A DNA stretch of 64,000 bases from Sphingopyxis sp. GW247-27LB (lineage in GTDB: Bacteria; Pseudomonadota; Alphaproteobacteria; Sphingomonadales; Sphingomonadaceae). Of this stretch, positions 36,684-47,950 are shown in pieces. Every line of letters begins with the position of its first letter. The stretch's first letter is position 1. Location: positions 180,841-244,840 of the forward strand of contig NZ_NIWD01000009.1 in the NCBI RefSeq assembly GCF_002277025.1, read 5' to 3'. The translations under genes were made by a program, and so were the position numbers. The notes under the pieces were generated by a model that was not told the DNA's origin, ran no database searches, and saw only the letters and a list, made by a program, of their open reading frames with translations.

Positions 36684-39600
36684 TTACGCCGCCTGCCGCG
36701 CCAGCTTTCCCAGCCCCTTCGACAGTTGCAGCGCGCCGTTGAGCCGCGCGCCCGCGCTCGCCCACTCGCCGCTGACCGACAGCCGGTTGTCGGGGCGGAT
36801 GCGCGCGCGACCCTTCAGCCGCTCGACATAGGCGATCAGCCCGGGGACGTTCGCGAACTGGTCGCCGTGGAAGCTGACCAGCGCGCCCTTGGTGCCGACG
36901 TCGAGCTTGGCGATGCCCGCGGCCTTCGCGTTCGCCTTGATCTCCATCAACTGGACGAGGTTCGCGGTCTCGGGCGGCAGCGGACCGAAGCGGTCGATCA
37001 TCTCGGCCGCGAAGGCGTCGAGCCCGGCGCGGTCCTCGGCCTCGTTGAGGCGGCGATAGAGCGCCATGCGGAGCGGCAGGTCGGGCACATAATCCTCGGG
37101 GATCAGGATCGGCGCGTCGACCGTGATCACCGGCGACAGCGCCTCGCGCGGCGGCGCCACGCCGGCACCCTCGGCCTTGGCGACGAGGATCGCCTCCTCG
37201 AGCATCGACTGATAGAGTTCGAAGCCGACCTCGCGGATATGCCCCGACTGCTCGTCGCCGACCAGATTGCCGGCGCCGCGAATATCGAGGTCGTGGCTCG
37301 CGAGCTGGAAGCCCGCGCCCAGCGTGTCGAGGTCGCCGAGCAGCTTGAGCCGCTTTTCCGCGGTGTCGGTGATGCCGCCGTGATCGGGCGTCGTGAGATA
37401 GGCGTAGGCGCGCGTCTTCGACCGCCCGACCCGGCCGCGAAGCTGGTAGAGCTGCGCAAGGCCGAAGCGGTCGGCGCGGTGGACGACCAGCGTGTTGGCG
37501 CTCGGAATGTCGAGCCCCGACTCGACGATGGTGGTCGAGACCAGCACGTCATATTTGCGGTCGTAGAAGGCACTCATCCGCTCCTCGACCTCGCCCGGCG
37601 CCATCTGGCCGTGCGCCACGACATATTTGACCTCGGGTACCCGCGTGCGCAGGAACTCCTCGATGTCGGGCAGGTCCTTGATCCGCGGCGTGACGAAGAA
37701 GCTCTGACCGCCACGGTCGTGCTCGCGCAGCAGCGCCTCGCGGATCACCACCGGGTCCCACGGCGCCACATAGGTCCGCACCGCGAGCCGGTCGACCGGC
37801 GGGGTCTGGATGACGCTGAGCTCGCGCAGCCCCGACATCGCCATCTGCAGCGTCCGCGGAATCGGCGTTGCGGTCAGCGTCAGCACATGGACGTCGGTCT
37901 TGAGTTGCTTCAGCCGCTCCTTGTGGACGACGCCGAAGCGCTGCTCCTCGTCGACGACGACGAGGCCGAGGCGCTGAAACTCGACCGCTTTCGCAAAGAC
38001 CGCGTGCGTGCCGACGACGATGTCGATCTGCCCGCTCGCCAGCCCGTCGCGCGTCTTCGTCGCTTCGCCCGCGGGCACCAGCCGCGACAGCCGTCCGATG
38101 TTGATCGGGAAGCCTTTGAAGCGCTCGACGAAGTTCGTGTAATGCTGGCGCGCCAACAGAGTGGTCGGACAGACGACCGCGACCTGCACCCCCGCCATCG
38201 CCGCGACGAAGGCGGCGCGCAGCGCGACCTCGGTCTTGCCGAAGCCGACGTCGCCGCAGACGAGCCGGTCCATCGGCCGCCCCGACGCCATGTCGGCGAG
38301 CACGTCGCCGATCGCGCGATCCTGATCGTCGGTTTCCTGATAGGGAAAGCGGTCGGCGAAGGCGGGATAGGCGGCATCCTGCGCGAGCAGTTCGCCCGAG
38401 CGCAGCGCGCGCTGCGCCGCGGTCGCGAGCAGTTCGCCCGCGATCTCGCGGATGCGCTCTTTCATCCGCGCCTTGCGCCGCTGCCACGCCTCGCCGCCCA
38501 GCTTGTCGAGCCCGACCCCCTCGCTTTCGCCGCCGTAGCGCGACAGGACGTCGAGATTCTCAACCGGGACATAGAGCTTGTCGCCGCCGGCGTAAGTAAG
38601 CGCGACGCAGTCGTGCGGGCTGTTCCCGACCGGGATCGAGGTCAGCCCCTCGTAGCGGCCGATGCCGTGGTCGAGATGGACGACGAGATCGCCGACGCTG
38701 AGCGTCGCGAGCTCGGCGAGGAAAGCGTCGGCGCTCTTGCGGCGCTTCTGCCGCCGCACGAGGCGTTCGCCGAGGATGTCCTGCTCGGTCAGCAGGCTGA
38801 GCGCGTCGGACGCGAAGCCATGGTCGAGCGGCAGGACGACCATCGCGGTGGCGCCGCCAGCCTCGGCCGAGGCGGTGCCGAGAGCGTCCTGCCAGCCTTC
38901 GGCAGGCGCGAGCGACGTCACTCCATGTTCGCGCAGCAACCCCGACAACCGATCCCGCGCGCCCGCCGAATAGCTGGCGATGATCGTTCGCCGCCCCTTG
39001 CGCCGCTCGTCCGACAGATGGTCGGCGACCTTGTCGTAGACATTGAGGTCGGCGGTCCGCTCGGGCGTGAAATCGCGCGCCGCGAACGTCTCGAGGTCGA
39101 GCACCGCCGGCGCTTCGGGGATGTCGAACGGGGTGACGACATGGACGGGTCGCGCCGCCTCGGCGTCGCTCCATTCGGCCTCGGTCAGATAGAGCGTGTC
39201 GGGGGCGAGCGGGCGATAGCTGCCCGCCTGCTCGCGCTCGGCGGCGACGCGGTTCGCGTGATAGTCGCAGATCGCGTCGAAGCGCGTCTCGGCGGTCGCG
39301 TCGGTGCGGTGGCCGCGCAGCACCGGGGTTGCCGGGTCGATATGGTCGAACAAGGTCGCGAGCCGCTCCTCGAACAGCGGCAGCCAATGGTCCATGCCCG
39401 CCTGCCGCCGCCCTTCGCTCACCGCCTGATACAGCGGATCGCCGGTCGCCTGCGCGCCAAAGATTTCGCGGTAGGCGGAACGGAAGCGCTTGATCGTCGC
39501 TTCATCGAGCAAAGTTTCGGCGGCGGGGAGCAGCGACAGCGCCTTGGCGGGGCCGAGGCTGCGCTGGTCGGCGGGGTCGAAGCGGCGGATGCTCTCGATC

Positions 39601-40178
39601 TCGTCACCGAAGAAATCGACGCGGAGACCCGTTTCCTCGCCCGCGGGGAACAGGTCGACGATGCCGCCGCGCACCGCGAACTCGCCCTGGTCGGCGACGG
39701 TGTCGACGCGATTGAAGCCGTTCGAGACGAGCAGCTCGGTCAGCGCGTCGCGGTCGATCCGCTGGCCGGGCGCGAGCGTCGTCGCGAGTTGGCGGATGCG
39801 AAAAGGGGTGAGCGTGCGCTGGGTGATCGCGGCGACGGTGGTCAGGATCAGTTCGCCGCGCTTCGCGGGCGCCTGCAACGCCGACAGCGTCGCCAGCCGG
39901 TCGGCGCTGACCCGCATCGACGGCCCCGCGCGGTCATAGGGCAGGCAGTCCCACGCCGGAAAGCGATGGACGATCAGGTCGGGCGCGAAAAAGGGCGCGG
40001 CGTCGGCGACCGCCTGCATCGCCGCATCGTCGGTCGCCACGTAAACCAGCCGCGTGTCGCTCGCCCGCGCCAGATCGGCGAGCAGCAGCGGCAGGAAGCC
40101 GTCGGCCGCGCGCGCCAGCGTCAGCGGCGCCGACGCCGATCCGATCGCGGCGAAAATGTCGGCGGCCGTCCGGGTCAT
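36684..40178 (-). CDS. mfd: Transcription-repair coupling factor
   Basis: 1164 residues. It removes RNA polymerase stalled at DNA damage and recruits the UvrABC repair enzymes. The UvrB-like N-terminal region is followed by the RNA polymerase interaction domain (around [15 protein letters not shown]). The RecG-like motor then has Walker [21 protein letters not shown], box [10 protein letters not shown] and [22 protein letters not shown]-terminal TRCF domain closes it. The ATG at 40178 overlaps the sdhE stop by four bases. The opposite strand carries a 1187-codon open frame with no family features; I regard it as a base-composition shadow. Confidence 0.97.
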   Translation of the reverse strand: MTRTAADIFAAIGSASAPLTLARAADGFLPLLLADLARASDTRLVYVATDDAAMQAVADAAPFFAPDLIVHRFPAWDCLPYDRAGPSMRVSADRLATLSALQAPAKRGELILTTVAAITQRTLTPFRIRQLATTLAPGQRIDRDALTELLVSNGFNRVDTVADQGEFAVRGGIVDLFPAGEETGLRVDFFGDEIESIRRFDPADQRSLGPAKALSLLPAAETLLDEATIKRFRSAYREIFGAQATGDPLYQAVSEGRRQAGMDHWLPLFEERLATLFDHIDPATPVLRGHRTDATAETRFDAICDYHANRVAAEREQAGSYRPLAPDTLYLTEAEWSDAEAARPVHVVTPFDIPEAPAVLDLETFAARDFTPERTADLNVYDKVADHLSDERRKGRRTIIASYSAGARDRLSGLLREHGVTSLAPAEGWQDALGTASAEAGGATAMVVLPLDHGFASDALSLLTEQDILGERLVRRQKRRKSADAFLAELATLSVGDLVVHLDHGIGRYEGLTSIPVGNSPHDCVALTYAGGDKLYVPVENLDVLSRYGGESEGVGLDKLGGEAWQRRKARMKERIREIAGELLATAAQRALRSGELLAQDAAYPAFADRFPYQETDDQDRAIGDVLADMASGRPMDRLVCGDVGFGKTEVALRAAFVAAMAGVQVAVVCPTTLLARQHYTNFVERFKGFPINIGRLSRLVPAGEATKTRDGLASGQIDIVVGTHAVFAKAVEFQRLGLVVVDEEQRFGVVHKERLKQLKTDVHVLTLTATPIPRTLQMAMSGLRELSVIQTPPVDRLAVRTYVAPWDPVVIREALLREHDRGGQSFFVTPRIKDLPDIEEFLRTRVPEVKYVVAHGQMAPGEVEERMSAFYDRKYDVLVSTTIVESGLDIPSANTLVVHRADRFGLAQLYQLRGRVGRSKTRAYAYLTTPDHGGITDTAEKRLKLLGDLDTLGAGFQLASHDLDIRGAGNLVGDEQSGHIREVGFELYQSMLEEAILVAKAEGAGVAPPREALSPVITVDAPILIPEDYVPDLPLRMALYRRLNEAEDRAGLDAFAAEMIDRFGPLPPETANLVQLMEIKANAKAAGIAKLDVGTKGALVSFHGDQFANVPGLIAYVERLKGRARIRPDNRLSVSGEWASAGARLNGALQLSKGLGKLARQAA

Positions 40179-40435
40179 GGCAGCGGAATATAGTCCAGCC
40201 GGCGCATCGCGGCGATCAGTTCGGGGCGGTCGAGATGCGCGGGCGGCTGCCCGGTGCCGAGCGCCCACGCCATGATGTCGACATCATCCTCTTCGACGAC
40301 CGCCTCATACCAGGCAATCTCGTCCTCGCTCCATTCGGGCGCATAACGGTCGAAAAAGCCGCCGATCATATAGTCGGCCTCGCGCGTGCCGCGATGCCAG
40401 GCGCGGAATTTCAGGCGTTTCAGGCGATCTTGCAT
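40175..40435 (-). CDS. sdhE: FAD assembly factor SdhE (SDHAF2/YgfY family)
   Basis: 86 residues. It helps attach FAD covalently to SdhA. The family signature RGTREADYMIGGFFD is intact, containing the RGxxE motif that mediates flavinylation. The gene is over 30 kb from sdhCDA and sits directly before mfd with overlapping codons, an arrangement seen in other alphaproteobacteria. Linking it to complex II is family knowledge. Confidence 0.95.
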   Translation of the reverse strand: MQDRLKRLKFRAWHRGTREADYMIGGFFDRYAPEWSEDEIAWYEAVVEEDDVDIMAWALGTGQPPAHLDRPELIAAMRRLDYIPLP

Positions 40436-40516
40436 GGCGGCCTTTTAGAGCGGTTGCGCGAGGTATCAACCGTCATGGCGGTCATGCAGAAAACGGCCGA
40501 TTGCGGCCATACCTTC

Positions 40517-40628
40517 TCCCCTCCCTTTTAGGGAGGGGCTGGGGGTAGGTAGCCGCGAAGGCGGCATTCTTTCGTGGGCTCGCTCCGCTCGCGCACCCAC
40601 CCCTAACCCCTCCCTAAAAGGGAGGGGA
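40517..40628. repeat. Intergenic palindrome, family G (CCCTCCCTTTTAGGGAGGGG)
   Basis: Arms from 40517 (TCCCCTCCCTTTTAGGGAGG) and to 40628 are inverted copies; each arm is itself nearly palindromic. GGTAGG at about 40545 pairs with ACCCACC at about 40594. It lies in the 280-bp gap between sdhE (reading away) and the pnp terminator, which otherwise shows no gene. Confidence 0.87.
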
Positions 40629-40664
40629 ATGGCCCAAATCCACCCCAAAACAGTCAATCGCGCC

Positions 40665-40691
40665 AAAAAAAGGGGCCGCTTTCGCGGCCCC
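40665..40691 (-). terminator. Rho-independent terminator of pnp
   Basis: On the minus strand GGGGCCGC (40691-40684), loop GAAA, and GCGGCCCC (40679-40672) form a perfect eight-pair stem followed by a run of seven T (40671-40665). It lies about 25 bases after the pnp stop and is the clearest intrinsic terminator in the window. Confidence 0.93.
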
Positions 40692-40715
40692 TCTCCTAGT
40701 TCGCTTTGCGGGCGA

Positions 40716-43022
<2,307 letters not shown>

Positions 43023-43182
43023 GATGTTTCCTTCGCCCGCCGGGCCCTATGCCGGGCGGGGCCTCTGATTCCGGGCGATCCGGCCCGGGGCGGTGTGGGG
43101 CGCTTTGATGCCCCTATGGCGGTCCCGCCGGATGCGGGAGCGGCCCTGTGGCCGCGCACATAGGCGGGCGGCCAATATGACA

Positions 43183-43206
43183 GCGGCCCCGGAAGTCCGG
43201 GGCCGC
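43183..43206 (-). terminator. Hairpin after rpsO, in the rpsO-pnp gap
   Basis: GCGGCCCCGG (43183-43192) and CCGGGGCCGC (43197-43206) are perfect inverted copies around a four-base loop, ten bases after the rpsO stop. No T-run follows, so it may be an RNA-stabilising or processing stem, or a weak terminator, between rpsO and pnp. Confidence 0.7.
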
Positions 43207-43215
43207 CAGAAATTC

Positions 43216-43485
43216 TTATTTACGAAGACCCAGCTTCGCGATGAGCGCCTGATAGCGGCCCTCGTCCTTCTTGCGAAGATAGTCGAGCAGGCTGCGGCGC
43301 TTGTTGACCATCATCAGCAGCCCGCGGCGGCTGTGATTGTCCTTGTGGTGCGCCTTGAAGTGATCGGTCAGCGTGTTGATGCGGTCGGTCAGGATCGCGA
43401 CCTGGACTTCCGGCGAACCGGTGTCGCCCTTGGCACGGGCATTGTCCTTGATGACTTCGGCTTTGCGCTCGGCGGTAATCGACAT
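43216..43485 (-). CDS. rpsO: 30S ribosomal protein S15
   Basis: 89 residues, the standard length. It binds 16S rRNA early in assembly of the 30S platform. Family features include the start [20 protein letters not shown], the [16 protein letters not shown] segment and the basic [20 protein letters not shown]. It follows truB on the minus strand with 25 bp between, and precedes pnp. In many bacteria S15 represses its own translation through the leader; no such structure was identified here. Confidence 0.98.
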   Translation of the reverse strand: MSITAERKAEVIKDNARAKGDTGSPEVQVAILTDRINTLTDHFKAHHKDNHSRRGLLMMVNKRRSLLDYLRKKDEGRYQALIAKLGLRK

Positions 43486-43510
43486 GTACTACTTCCTTCG
43501 AACATCCTGC

Positions 43511-44470
43511 TTACAGATTGAAGCCCCGCACGACCTTCAGCGTTCCCGCCGAAACCTCTATCAGGGCGATGGGACGATATTCGCCGTCCCGTCCCCAATA
43601 GAGCCCGTCGTGCGTGCTTGCCCCGGTCCAGACGCGACCCTGGCGGATCGCCCCTGCCGCTTCCGGGGAAAGGTCCAGAGCCGGGATGTCGACCAGCCCT
43701 GCCTCCAGCGGCAGAATAATCTCTGATTGCGCGGCCCCTTGGCCGAAAGCGTTCAATTTGTCCAGCGAAATCGCGTCGTCGAGCGTGAAGGGCCCCGCTT
43801 TCGTGCGGCGGAGCATGGTGACATGGCCGACGCTGCCGACGGCCTGCGCGATGTCGCGCGCAAGGCTGCGGATATAGGTGCCTTTCGAGACATGGGCGGT
43901 AAAGGTGATGCTGTCGAGCCTCCCTTCCTCCTTCTCGTCACTCCGGACTTGATCCGGGGCCCCGCTTTCCGGCGCCGCTGAGCGGGACCCCGGATCAAGT
44001 CCGGGATGACGAAGGCTGAAGACCGTCACGCTGCGCGCCTTCATCTCGACCGCTTCGCCCTTGCGCGCCAAGTCATAGGCGCGCTGGCCGTCCACCTTGA
44101 TCGCGGAAAAGGCAGGCGGCACCTGCTCGATGTCGCCGGTGAAGCGCGGCAGCACGGCCTCGACCTCGGCGAGCGTCGGCCGCACGTCGCTGGTCGCGAC
44201 CACCTCGCCTTCGGCATCGAGCCCCGCGGTCTCGGTGCCGAACGCCACCGTAAAGTCGTAGACCTTGCTCGCATCGAGCATGCGGCCGGTCAGCTTCGTC
44301 GCCTCGCCGAGCGCGATCGGCAGCACCCCCGACGCGAGCGGGTCGAGCGTGCCGCCATGCCCGACCTTGACCTTGCCCAGCCCGGCCTCGCGGCACACGC
44401 GCTTGACCGCGCCCACCGCCTGGGTCGAGCCGAGGCCCACGGGTTTGTCGAGGATGATCCAGCCGTTCAT
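43511..44470 (-). CDS. truB: tRNA pseudouridine(55) synthase, with an in-frame palindromic insert
   Basis: 319 residues. It converts uridine 55 of tRNA T-arms to pseudouridine. Start MNGWIILDKPVGLGST and the catalytic aspartate D43 in GGTLDPLASGVLP are normal. Residues about 153-179 are encoded by a palindromic repeat of family D and have no counterpart in the family. They interrupt a beta-hairpin turn between ARSVTVFSL and ITFTAHVSKGTYIRSLARD. The 78-base insert keeps the frame. Without it the protein would be about 293 residues, closer to the family norm. Activity is probably kept, as the insert is on a surface turn. Confidence 0.95.
   Translation of the reverse strand: MNGWIILDKPVGLGSTQAVGAVKRVCREAGLGKVKVGHGGTLDPLASGVLPIALGEATKLTGRMLDASKVYDFTVAFGTETAGLDAEGEVVATSDVRPTLAEVEAVLPRFTGDIEQVPPAFSAIKVDGQRAYDLARKGEAVEMKARSVTVFSLRHPGLDPGSRSAAPESGAPDQVRSDEKEEGRLDSITFTAHVSKGTYIRSLARDIAQAVGSVGHVTMLRRTKAGPFTLDDAISLDKLNAFGQGAAQSEIILPLEAGLVDIPALDLSPEAAGAIRQGRVWTGASTHDGLYWGRDGEYRPIALIEVSAGTLKVVRGFNL
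43935..44012. repeat. Family D palindrome inside the truB coding region
   Basis: Inverted 32-base arms at 43935-43966 and 43981-44012 differ at three positions and share the word CCGGACTTGATCCGGGG with the intergenic copy at 26164-26238. The element is 78 bases long, 26 codons exactly, and contains no stop in the truB frame. It encodes a Pro/Gly/Ser-rich loop (HPGLDPGSRSAAP). Confidence 0.94.
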
Positions 44471-44502
44471 CCGCCGCCGCTAGGCCGGTGCGGCGCGGCT
44501 TG

Positions 44503-44934
44503 TCAATTTCGCGGCGGCGTTTCGGCCTTCGCCGCGTCCTTCGCCTTGTCGCGTTCGGCCTTCGACGGCGGCGGCGCCGAGTTCACGAACGACACCAGCG
44601 GGCAGCGCTCGCCGCGCACGACCAGCGTCGCAAAACGGTCGAGCCGCGATTGGCCGCGGGTGTCGAAGCCGATCGCCTGCGCGAAATCGACATCGCGGCA
44701 AATTCCGGCGAACAACCCGTAATACCAGTCGCCGCGGCGGTCCTGCACCCAGATGCCGCGCTCGCGGTCGGCGCGCCAGTTGCGGATCGTCGTGTCGCTG
44801 GGGAAGACGATGCTCGCCTCGGCGCCGATCTCGCGCGACGCGGCCGCAGCCTGTTTCGGGGCGGGCTCGTCGGCCGCCGCTGCAGAAAGGGGAAGCAGCA
44901 TGGCGGCCAGGGAGAGTGCGAGTTTCTGTTTCAT
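44503..44934 (-). CDS. Exported small protein, probably DUF6491 family
   Basis: 143 residues. Signal peptide MKQKLALSLAAMLLPLSAAAA. The mature part has a conserved-looking core IRNWRADRERGIWVQDRRGD, then CRDVDFAQAIGFDTRG and RFATLVVRGERCPLVSFV, which includes two cysteines probably forming a disulphide. This layout fits the DUF6491 family of sphingomonads; I rate the name tentative. The C-terminus is a charged Lys/Ala/Asp tail. It is 32 bp downstream of the truB start on the opposite reading side, same strand. Confidence 0.75.
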   Translation of the reverse strand: MKQKLALSLAAMLLPLSAAAADEPAPKQAAAASREIGAEASIVFPSDTTIRNWRADRERGIWVQDRRGDWYYGLFAGICRDVDFAQAIGFDTRGQSRLDRFATLVVRGERCPLVSFVNSAPPPSKAERDKAKDAAKAETPPRN

Positions 44935-44985
44935 GGCGCGGTGCCTAGCACAGCGCGGCTGAACGGGCGCTGACTTGCGAGCGCC

Positions 44986-45522
44986 CTACCCCCGCCACTC
45001 CCCCGCGAGCAGCGACCAGAGGCCGGTATCGCGCACATGCCCGGTCCAGGTGATGCGCTCGGCGCGGAGCACGCCTTCCTTGATGGCGCCGAGCTTCGCG
45101 ACCGCCGCCTGGCTGCGCTGGTTGCGCTCGTCGATGCGGAATTCGACGCGGCGGATGCCGGCCGCGAAAGCGTGGCCCAGCATCAGCCGCTTCAATCGCC
45201 CGTTGAGCCCGGTGCCGCGCACATCGGGATGGATATAGCTGTTACCGATCTCGATCGTCTGTGCCGACACATCGGCCCGCAGATAAGCCGTCATGCCGAC
45301 CAGCCGGTCGCCGGCGAATACCGCATAGGGCATGCGCGCGGGGTTCGCGAGCAGCGCGGTGAAGGTGGCGTCGAAATGCCCGGGGTCGAAGCTCGACGCA
45401 TAGATCGGCCAGATATCGGGATCGGCGGCGCAGGCCGCGCCAAGCGGCTCGCGATGCGCTTCGACGAGCTTGACGAGCCTCAACTCGCCGTCGACGAGTT
45501 CGGCGTAGAGGCGGTCAAGCAT
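44986..45522 (-). CDS. GNAT family N-acetyltransferase (RimJ/RimL-like)
   Basis: 178 residues. The acetyl-CoA loop region reads [20 protein letters not shown] and is followed by [20 protein letters not shown] and [12 protein letters not shown], which is the pattern of the RimJ/RimL branch that modifies N-termini or amino acids. The acceptor is unknown. The start is at 45522 ([12 protein letters not shown]) and overlaps the tdk stop by eight bases, so the two are co-translated. Confidence 0.88.
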   Translation of the reverse strand: MLDRLYAELVDGELRLVKLVEAHREPLGAACAADPDIWPIYASSFDPGHFDATFTALLANPARMPYAVFAGDRLVGMTAYLRADVSAQTIEIGNSYIHPDVRGTGLNGRLKRLMLGHAFAAGIRRVEFRIDERNQRSQAAVAKLGAIKEGVLRAERITWTGHVRDTGLWSLLAGEWRG

Positions 45523-46129
45523 CGGCGCCCACCTCCCTTGGCGCCTCCGCCGCCTGGCGCCGCTTTTCCATGAAATGCCGGCGGCACATCGCGACATAGC
45601 GATCGTTGCCGCCGATCTCGGTCTGCGCGCCCTCGACCACCGCGCGACCGCGTTCGTCGACGCGCAGGTTCATCGTCGCCTTGCGCCCGCATTCGCACAC
45701 CGCCTTGAGCTCGACGAGCGCGTCGGCGAGGCCGAGCAGCGCTGCCGAGCCGGGAAACAAATTCGCCGCGAAATCGGTGCGAAGGCCATAGCAGAGCACC
45801 GGAATATTCGCCTCGTCGGCGAGCCGCGCGAGATCGAGCACCTGCGCGCGCGACAGGAACTGCGCCTCGTCGACGAGCACGCAGGCGAGCGGACGCTCGG
45901 CGTTCTCGGCCTGCACCGCCGCCCAAAGGTCGCTGTCGGGGTCGAATTTATGCGCCTCGGCCATCAATCCGATGCGGCTCGTCACCTGCCCCGCGCCGTA
46001 GCGGTCGTCGAGCGCCGCGGTCCACAGCATCGTTTCCATGCCGCGCTCGCGATAGTTGAAATCCGCTTGAAGCAGCGTCGTCGACTTGCCCGCGTTCATG
46101 CTGGCATAATAGAAATAGAGCTTGGCCAT
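45515..46129 (-). CDS. tdk: Thymidine kinase
   Basis: 204 residues, the type II (human TK1-like) form. It phosphorylates thymidine in the salvage pathway. The P-loop [13 protein letters not shown] is at residues 8-20, followed by VDEAQFLS. The lasso-domain zinc cysteines are in VCECGRKA and CRR. The start [15 protein letters not shown] at 46129 is unambiguous. It precedes the GNAT gene and lies 43 bp from the nsrR stop. Confidence 0.96.
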   Translation of the reverse strand: MAKLYFYYASMNAGKSTTLLQADFNYRERGMETMLWTAALDDRYGAGQVTSRIGLMAEAHKFDPDSDLWAAVQAENAERPLACVLVDEAQFLSRAQVLDLARLADEANIPVLCYGLRTDFAANLFPGSAALLGLADALVELKAVCECGRKATMNLRVDERGRAVVEGAQTEIGGNDRYVAMCRRHFMEKRRQAAEAPREVGADA

Positions 46130-46172
46130 GCGCCGAGCGATACCGCCTTGGCCGCGCCACGCAAATCGAAAA

Positions 46173-46604
46173 TCAGGCGACCCCGAGCAGCGCGCGGAAG
46201 CGCCCGGGCTGCGGCACCAGATCGGTGAGCCGATAGCCGTCGAGATGCGTGAGGAACGCCGCGAGCGCCCCGCCGAGCGCGCCCTGCAAGCCGCAGCCGC
46301 CACACACCGGGCAGGTCGAGGTCGCGGGGTCCATGCACTCGACCAGCCCCTCCAGATTCTCGAACTCGCGCACCACCGTGCCGACGATCACCGCCTCGGG
46401 TTCGCGCGCCAGCGTCAGCCCGCCGCCGCGCCCGCGCTGCGCGCTGACATAGCCGAGCGCCTGCAGCCGCTGCGCGACCTTGGCGAGATGGTTGCGCGAA
46501 ATGCCATATTGGCCCGCGATCTCGTCGACCGACATCTGGCGGCCGGTCGCGGATAGCGCCATCAGGATGCGCAGGGCATAATCGCTATGGAGACTGAGCC
46601 GCAT
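46173..46604 (-). CDS. nsrR: Rrf2-family repressor, NsrR-like (nitric oxide sensing)
   Basis: 143 residues. The winged helix region reads [19 protein letters not shown]. The iron-sulphur cluster cysteines are C90, C98, C101 and C104 in [20 protein letters not shown]. NsrR senses nitric oxide through its cluster and lets go of DNA. The gene is divergent from a truncated haemoglobin and a DUF1971 protein, both typical NO-stress genes, which supports the NsrR call over IscR or RirA. Two operator-like sequences lie in the 82-bp gap, so it should repress itself and the haemoglobin operon. Confidence 0.88.
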   Translation of the reverse strand: MRLSLHSDYALRILMALSATGRQMSVDEIAGQYGISRNHLAKVAQRLQALGYVSAQRGRGGGLTLAREPEAVIVGTVVREFENLEGLVECMDPATSTCPVCGGCGLQGALGGALAAFLTHLDGYRLTDLVPQPGRFRALLGVA

Positions 46605-46610
46605 AAAAGT

Positions 46611-46625
46611 GGTATATTAGATATT
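46611..46625. promoter_or_regulatory. NsrR-like operator 1
   Basis: GGTATATTAGATATT is an imperfect palindrome lying seven bases before the nsrR start codon. It matches operator 2 (46652-46666) at 12 of 15 positions. NsrR sites are AT-rich inverted repeats with ATGTAT-type halves. The assignment is inferred from position and similarity, not binding. Confidence 0.6.
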
Positions 46626-46651
46626 GCTTTTTGCGGCAACCCGCTTAAAGA

Positions 46652-46666
46652 GGTATTTCAGATACT
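46652..46666. promoter_or_regulatory. NsrR-like operator 2
   Basis: GGTATTTCAGATACT has GTAT/ATAC halves and shares GGTAT and AGATA with operator 1. The start-to-start distance is 41 bases, near four helical turns, so two dimers would sit on the same face. It lies 20 bases upstream of the haemoglobin start. Confidence 0.62.
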
Positions 46667-46686
46667 CAATATAGAGTCGGAACATT

Positions 46687-47166
46687 ATGACGACACGAAC
46701 GGTCCAGGCCCATCCCCACGCCATCGCCGCCCGGGAGGAGCGACGCGCCGAGGCGCTGGCCATGGGCATCGACGAGCCTTTCATCGCCGAACTGGTCGAT
46801 CGCTTCTACGCCTCGGTGCGCGAGGATGCGATGCTCGGCCCGATCTTCGACGCGCGCATCGACGACTGGCCGAAGCACCTCGGCCAGATGAACCGCTTCT
46901 GGCAGTCGATCCTGCTCAGCGCCGGCAATTTCACCGGCAATCCGATGATGAAGCATCTGGCGATCCCGACGATCGGGCAGGAGCATTTCCAGCAGTGGCT
47001 ACGGCTCTTCTACCGGACGCTGCACGATATCGCCCCGACCCCGGAAGCCACCGCCCATGTCGGCGCGAAGGCGCGGATGATCGCCGAGAGCCTGCTCACC
47101 GGCATCTGGGTTCACCGCGACCGGGACGATCCCCTCGCGAAGAAAGTGGAGTTGCCCGATGTCTGA
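46687..47166 (+). CDS. Group III truncated haemoglobin
   Basis: 159 residues. Group III features are present: FIAELVDRFYASVREDAML, KHLGQMNRFWQSILLSAGNF, and GQEHFQQWLRLFYRTL with the likely proximal histidine. These globins are thought to handle nitric oxide or peroxide, sometimes with a partner reductase. It is divergent from nsrR and starts an operon with a membrane protein and a DUF1971 gene, overlapping the first by eight bases. Confidence 0.93.
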   Translation: MTTRTVQAHPHAIAAREERRAEALAMGIDEPFIAELVDRFYASVREDAMLGPIFDARIDDWPKHLGQMNRFWQSILLSAGNFTGNPMMKHLAIPTIGQEHFQQWLRLFYRTLHDIAPTPEATAHVGAKARMIAESLLTGIWVHRDRDDPLAKKVELPDV

Positions 47167-47572
47167 TCTCCCCTCCGTTCCCCCGCCCGTCTATCGCTCC
47201 AACGATCCCTATGAAACCAGCGGGGTCCAGGCGGGCTTCCAGCTTCCGCGCTCGACCTGGCACGCGATGTTCGCCTGCTATGCGGTCTTCTTTCTCGGCA
47301 TCTTCGCGGCGACCGGGCGCGATGCGGCGACGGTGATGATGCTCGTCATCTCGGGCCTCTACATGCTGATGTTCTTCGGCACCGCGAAGCTGCTCAACGC
47401 GCAGAAGGGCGCGGAGCATGATTCGCCGCTCGACCGCAGCGATGGCCTGCTCGACACCTGGACCGGGCCGATGGACCGGCGCACCGTCGCGGCGCAGATT
47501 CTCGCGGTGCCCGCTGGCTTCGCCTTCCTTGGCGTCACCTTCTTCGTCGTCCGAGCGGCCGCGGGCTTTTAG
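47159..47572 (+). CDS. Membrane protein of unknown function in the NsrR cluster
   Basis: 137 residues with three hydrophobic segments (about 37-52, 57-75 and 113-135). A Pro-rich leader VPPPVYRSNDPYETSGVQ precedes the first. No domain was recognised. It overlaps the truncated haemoglobin gene and lies three bases before the DUF1971 gene, so it is expressed with them. A role linked to nitric-oxide stress is inferred from this placement alone. Confidence 0.72.
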   Translation: MSDLPSVPPPVYRSNDPYETSGVQAGFQLPRSTWHAMFACYAVFFLGIFAATGRDAATVMMLVISGLYMLMFFGTAKLLNAQKGAEHDSPLDRSDGLLDTWTGPMDRRTVAAQILAVPAGFAFLGVTFFVVRAAAGF

Positions 47573-47575
47573 ACC

Positions 47576-47878
47576 ATGACCGTGCCGATCGCCGAGCGCG
47601 GGCCGCCGCTTCCCTCCGGCGCCCGCGCCTACCGGCGGATCGGCCCGTTCGGGGCGGACGCCATTCCGGCGGGCCTGCTCCGCCGCCACGACCTCAAGGA
47701 GGGCGCATGGGGGCTGCTGTCGGTCCTCGCCGGGTCGATCCGTTTCCACTGGGACGACGAGACAGGGGGCGCCCGCCTGTTGAAGACCGGCGACACGATG
47801 CTGATCCCACCCTGCGTTCCGCATCATCTGGAACGGCAAGGGTCGGTGACGATCGAAATCGCCTTCTGCGCGCCCTGA
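47576..47878 (+). CDS. DUF1971 (YeaR/TehB N-terminal-like) cupin protein
   Basis: 100 residues. It matches the DUF1971 fold: SGARAYRRIGPFGADAIPAG, LLRRHDLKEGAWGLLSVL and CVPHHLE. E. coli YeaR of this family is induced by nitrate and nitric oxide through NsrR, which fits the cluster. The small beta-barrel could bind metal through its late histidines. Third gene of the haemoglobin operon, it starts three bases after the upstream stop. Confidence 0.85.
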   Translation: MTVPIAERGPPLPSGARAYRRIGPFGADAIPAGLLRRHDLKEGAWGLLSVLAGSIRFHWDDETGGARLLKTGDTMLIPPCVPHHLERQGSVTIEIAFCAP

Positions 47879-47950
47879 CCTCCGCTTGACTCACCGCTGC
47901 TCGCTGTCATGCTGCGCTCAAATGCCGCAGCATGACGGGGAGAGCTGCCG

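Noticed and set aside
36630-40193. A 1187-codon open frame on the + strand, opposite mfd
   Set aside because: It mirrors a well-supported gene in a GC-rich genome where antisense stops are rare, has Arg/Asp-rich low-complexity composition and shows no domain.
47159-47572. Possible toxin or holin (small membrane protein)
   Set aside because: It is fused by overlap to the globin operon, has no antitoxin partner, and its context points to NO response.
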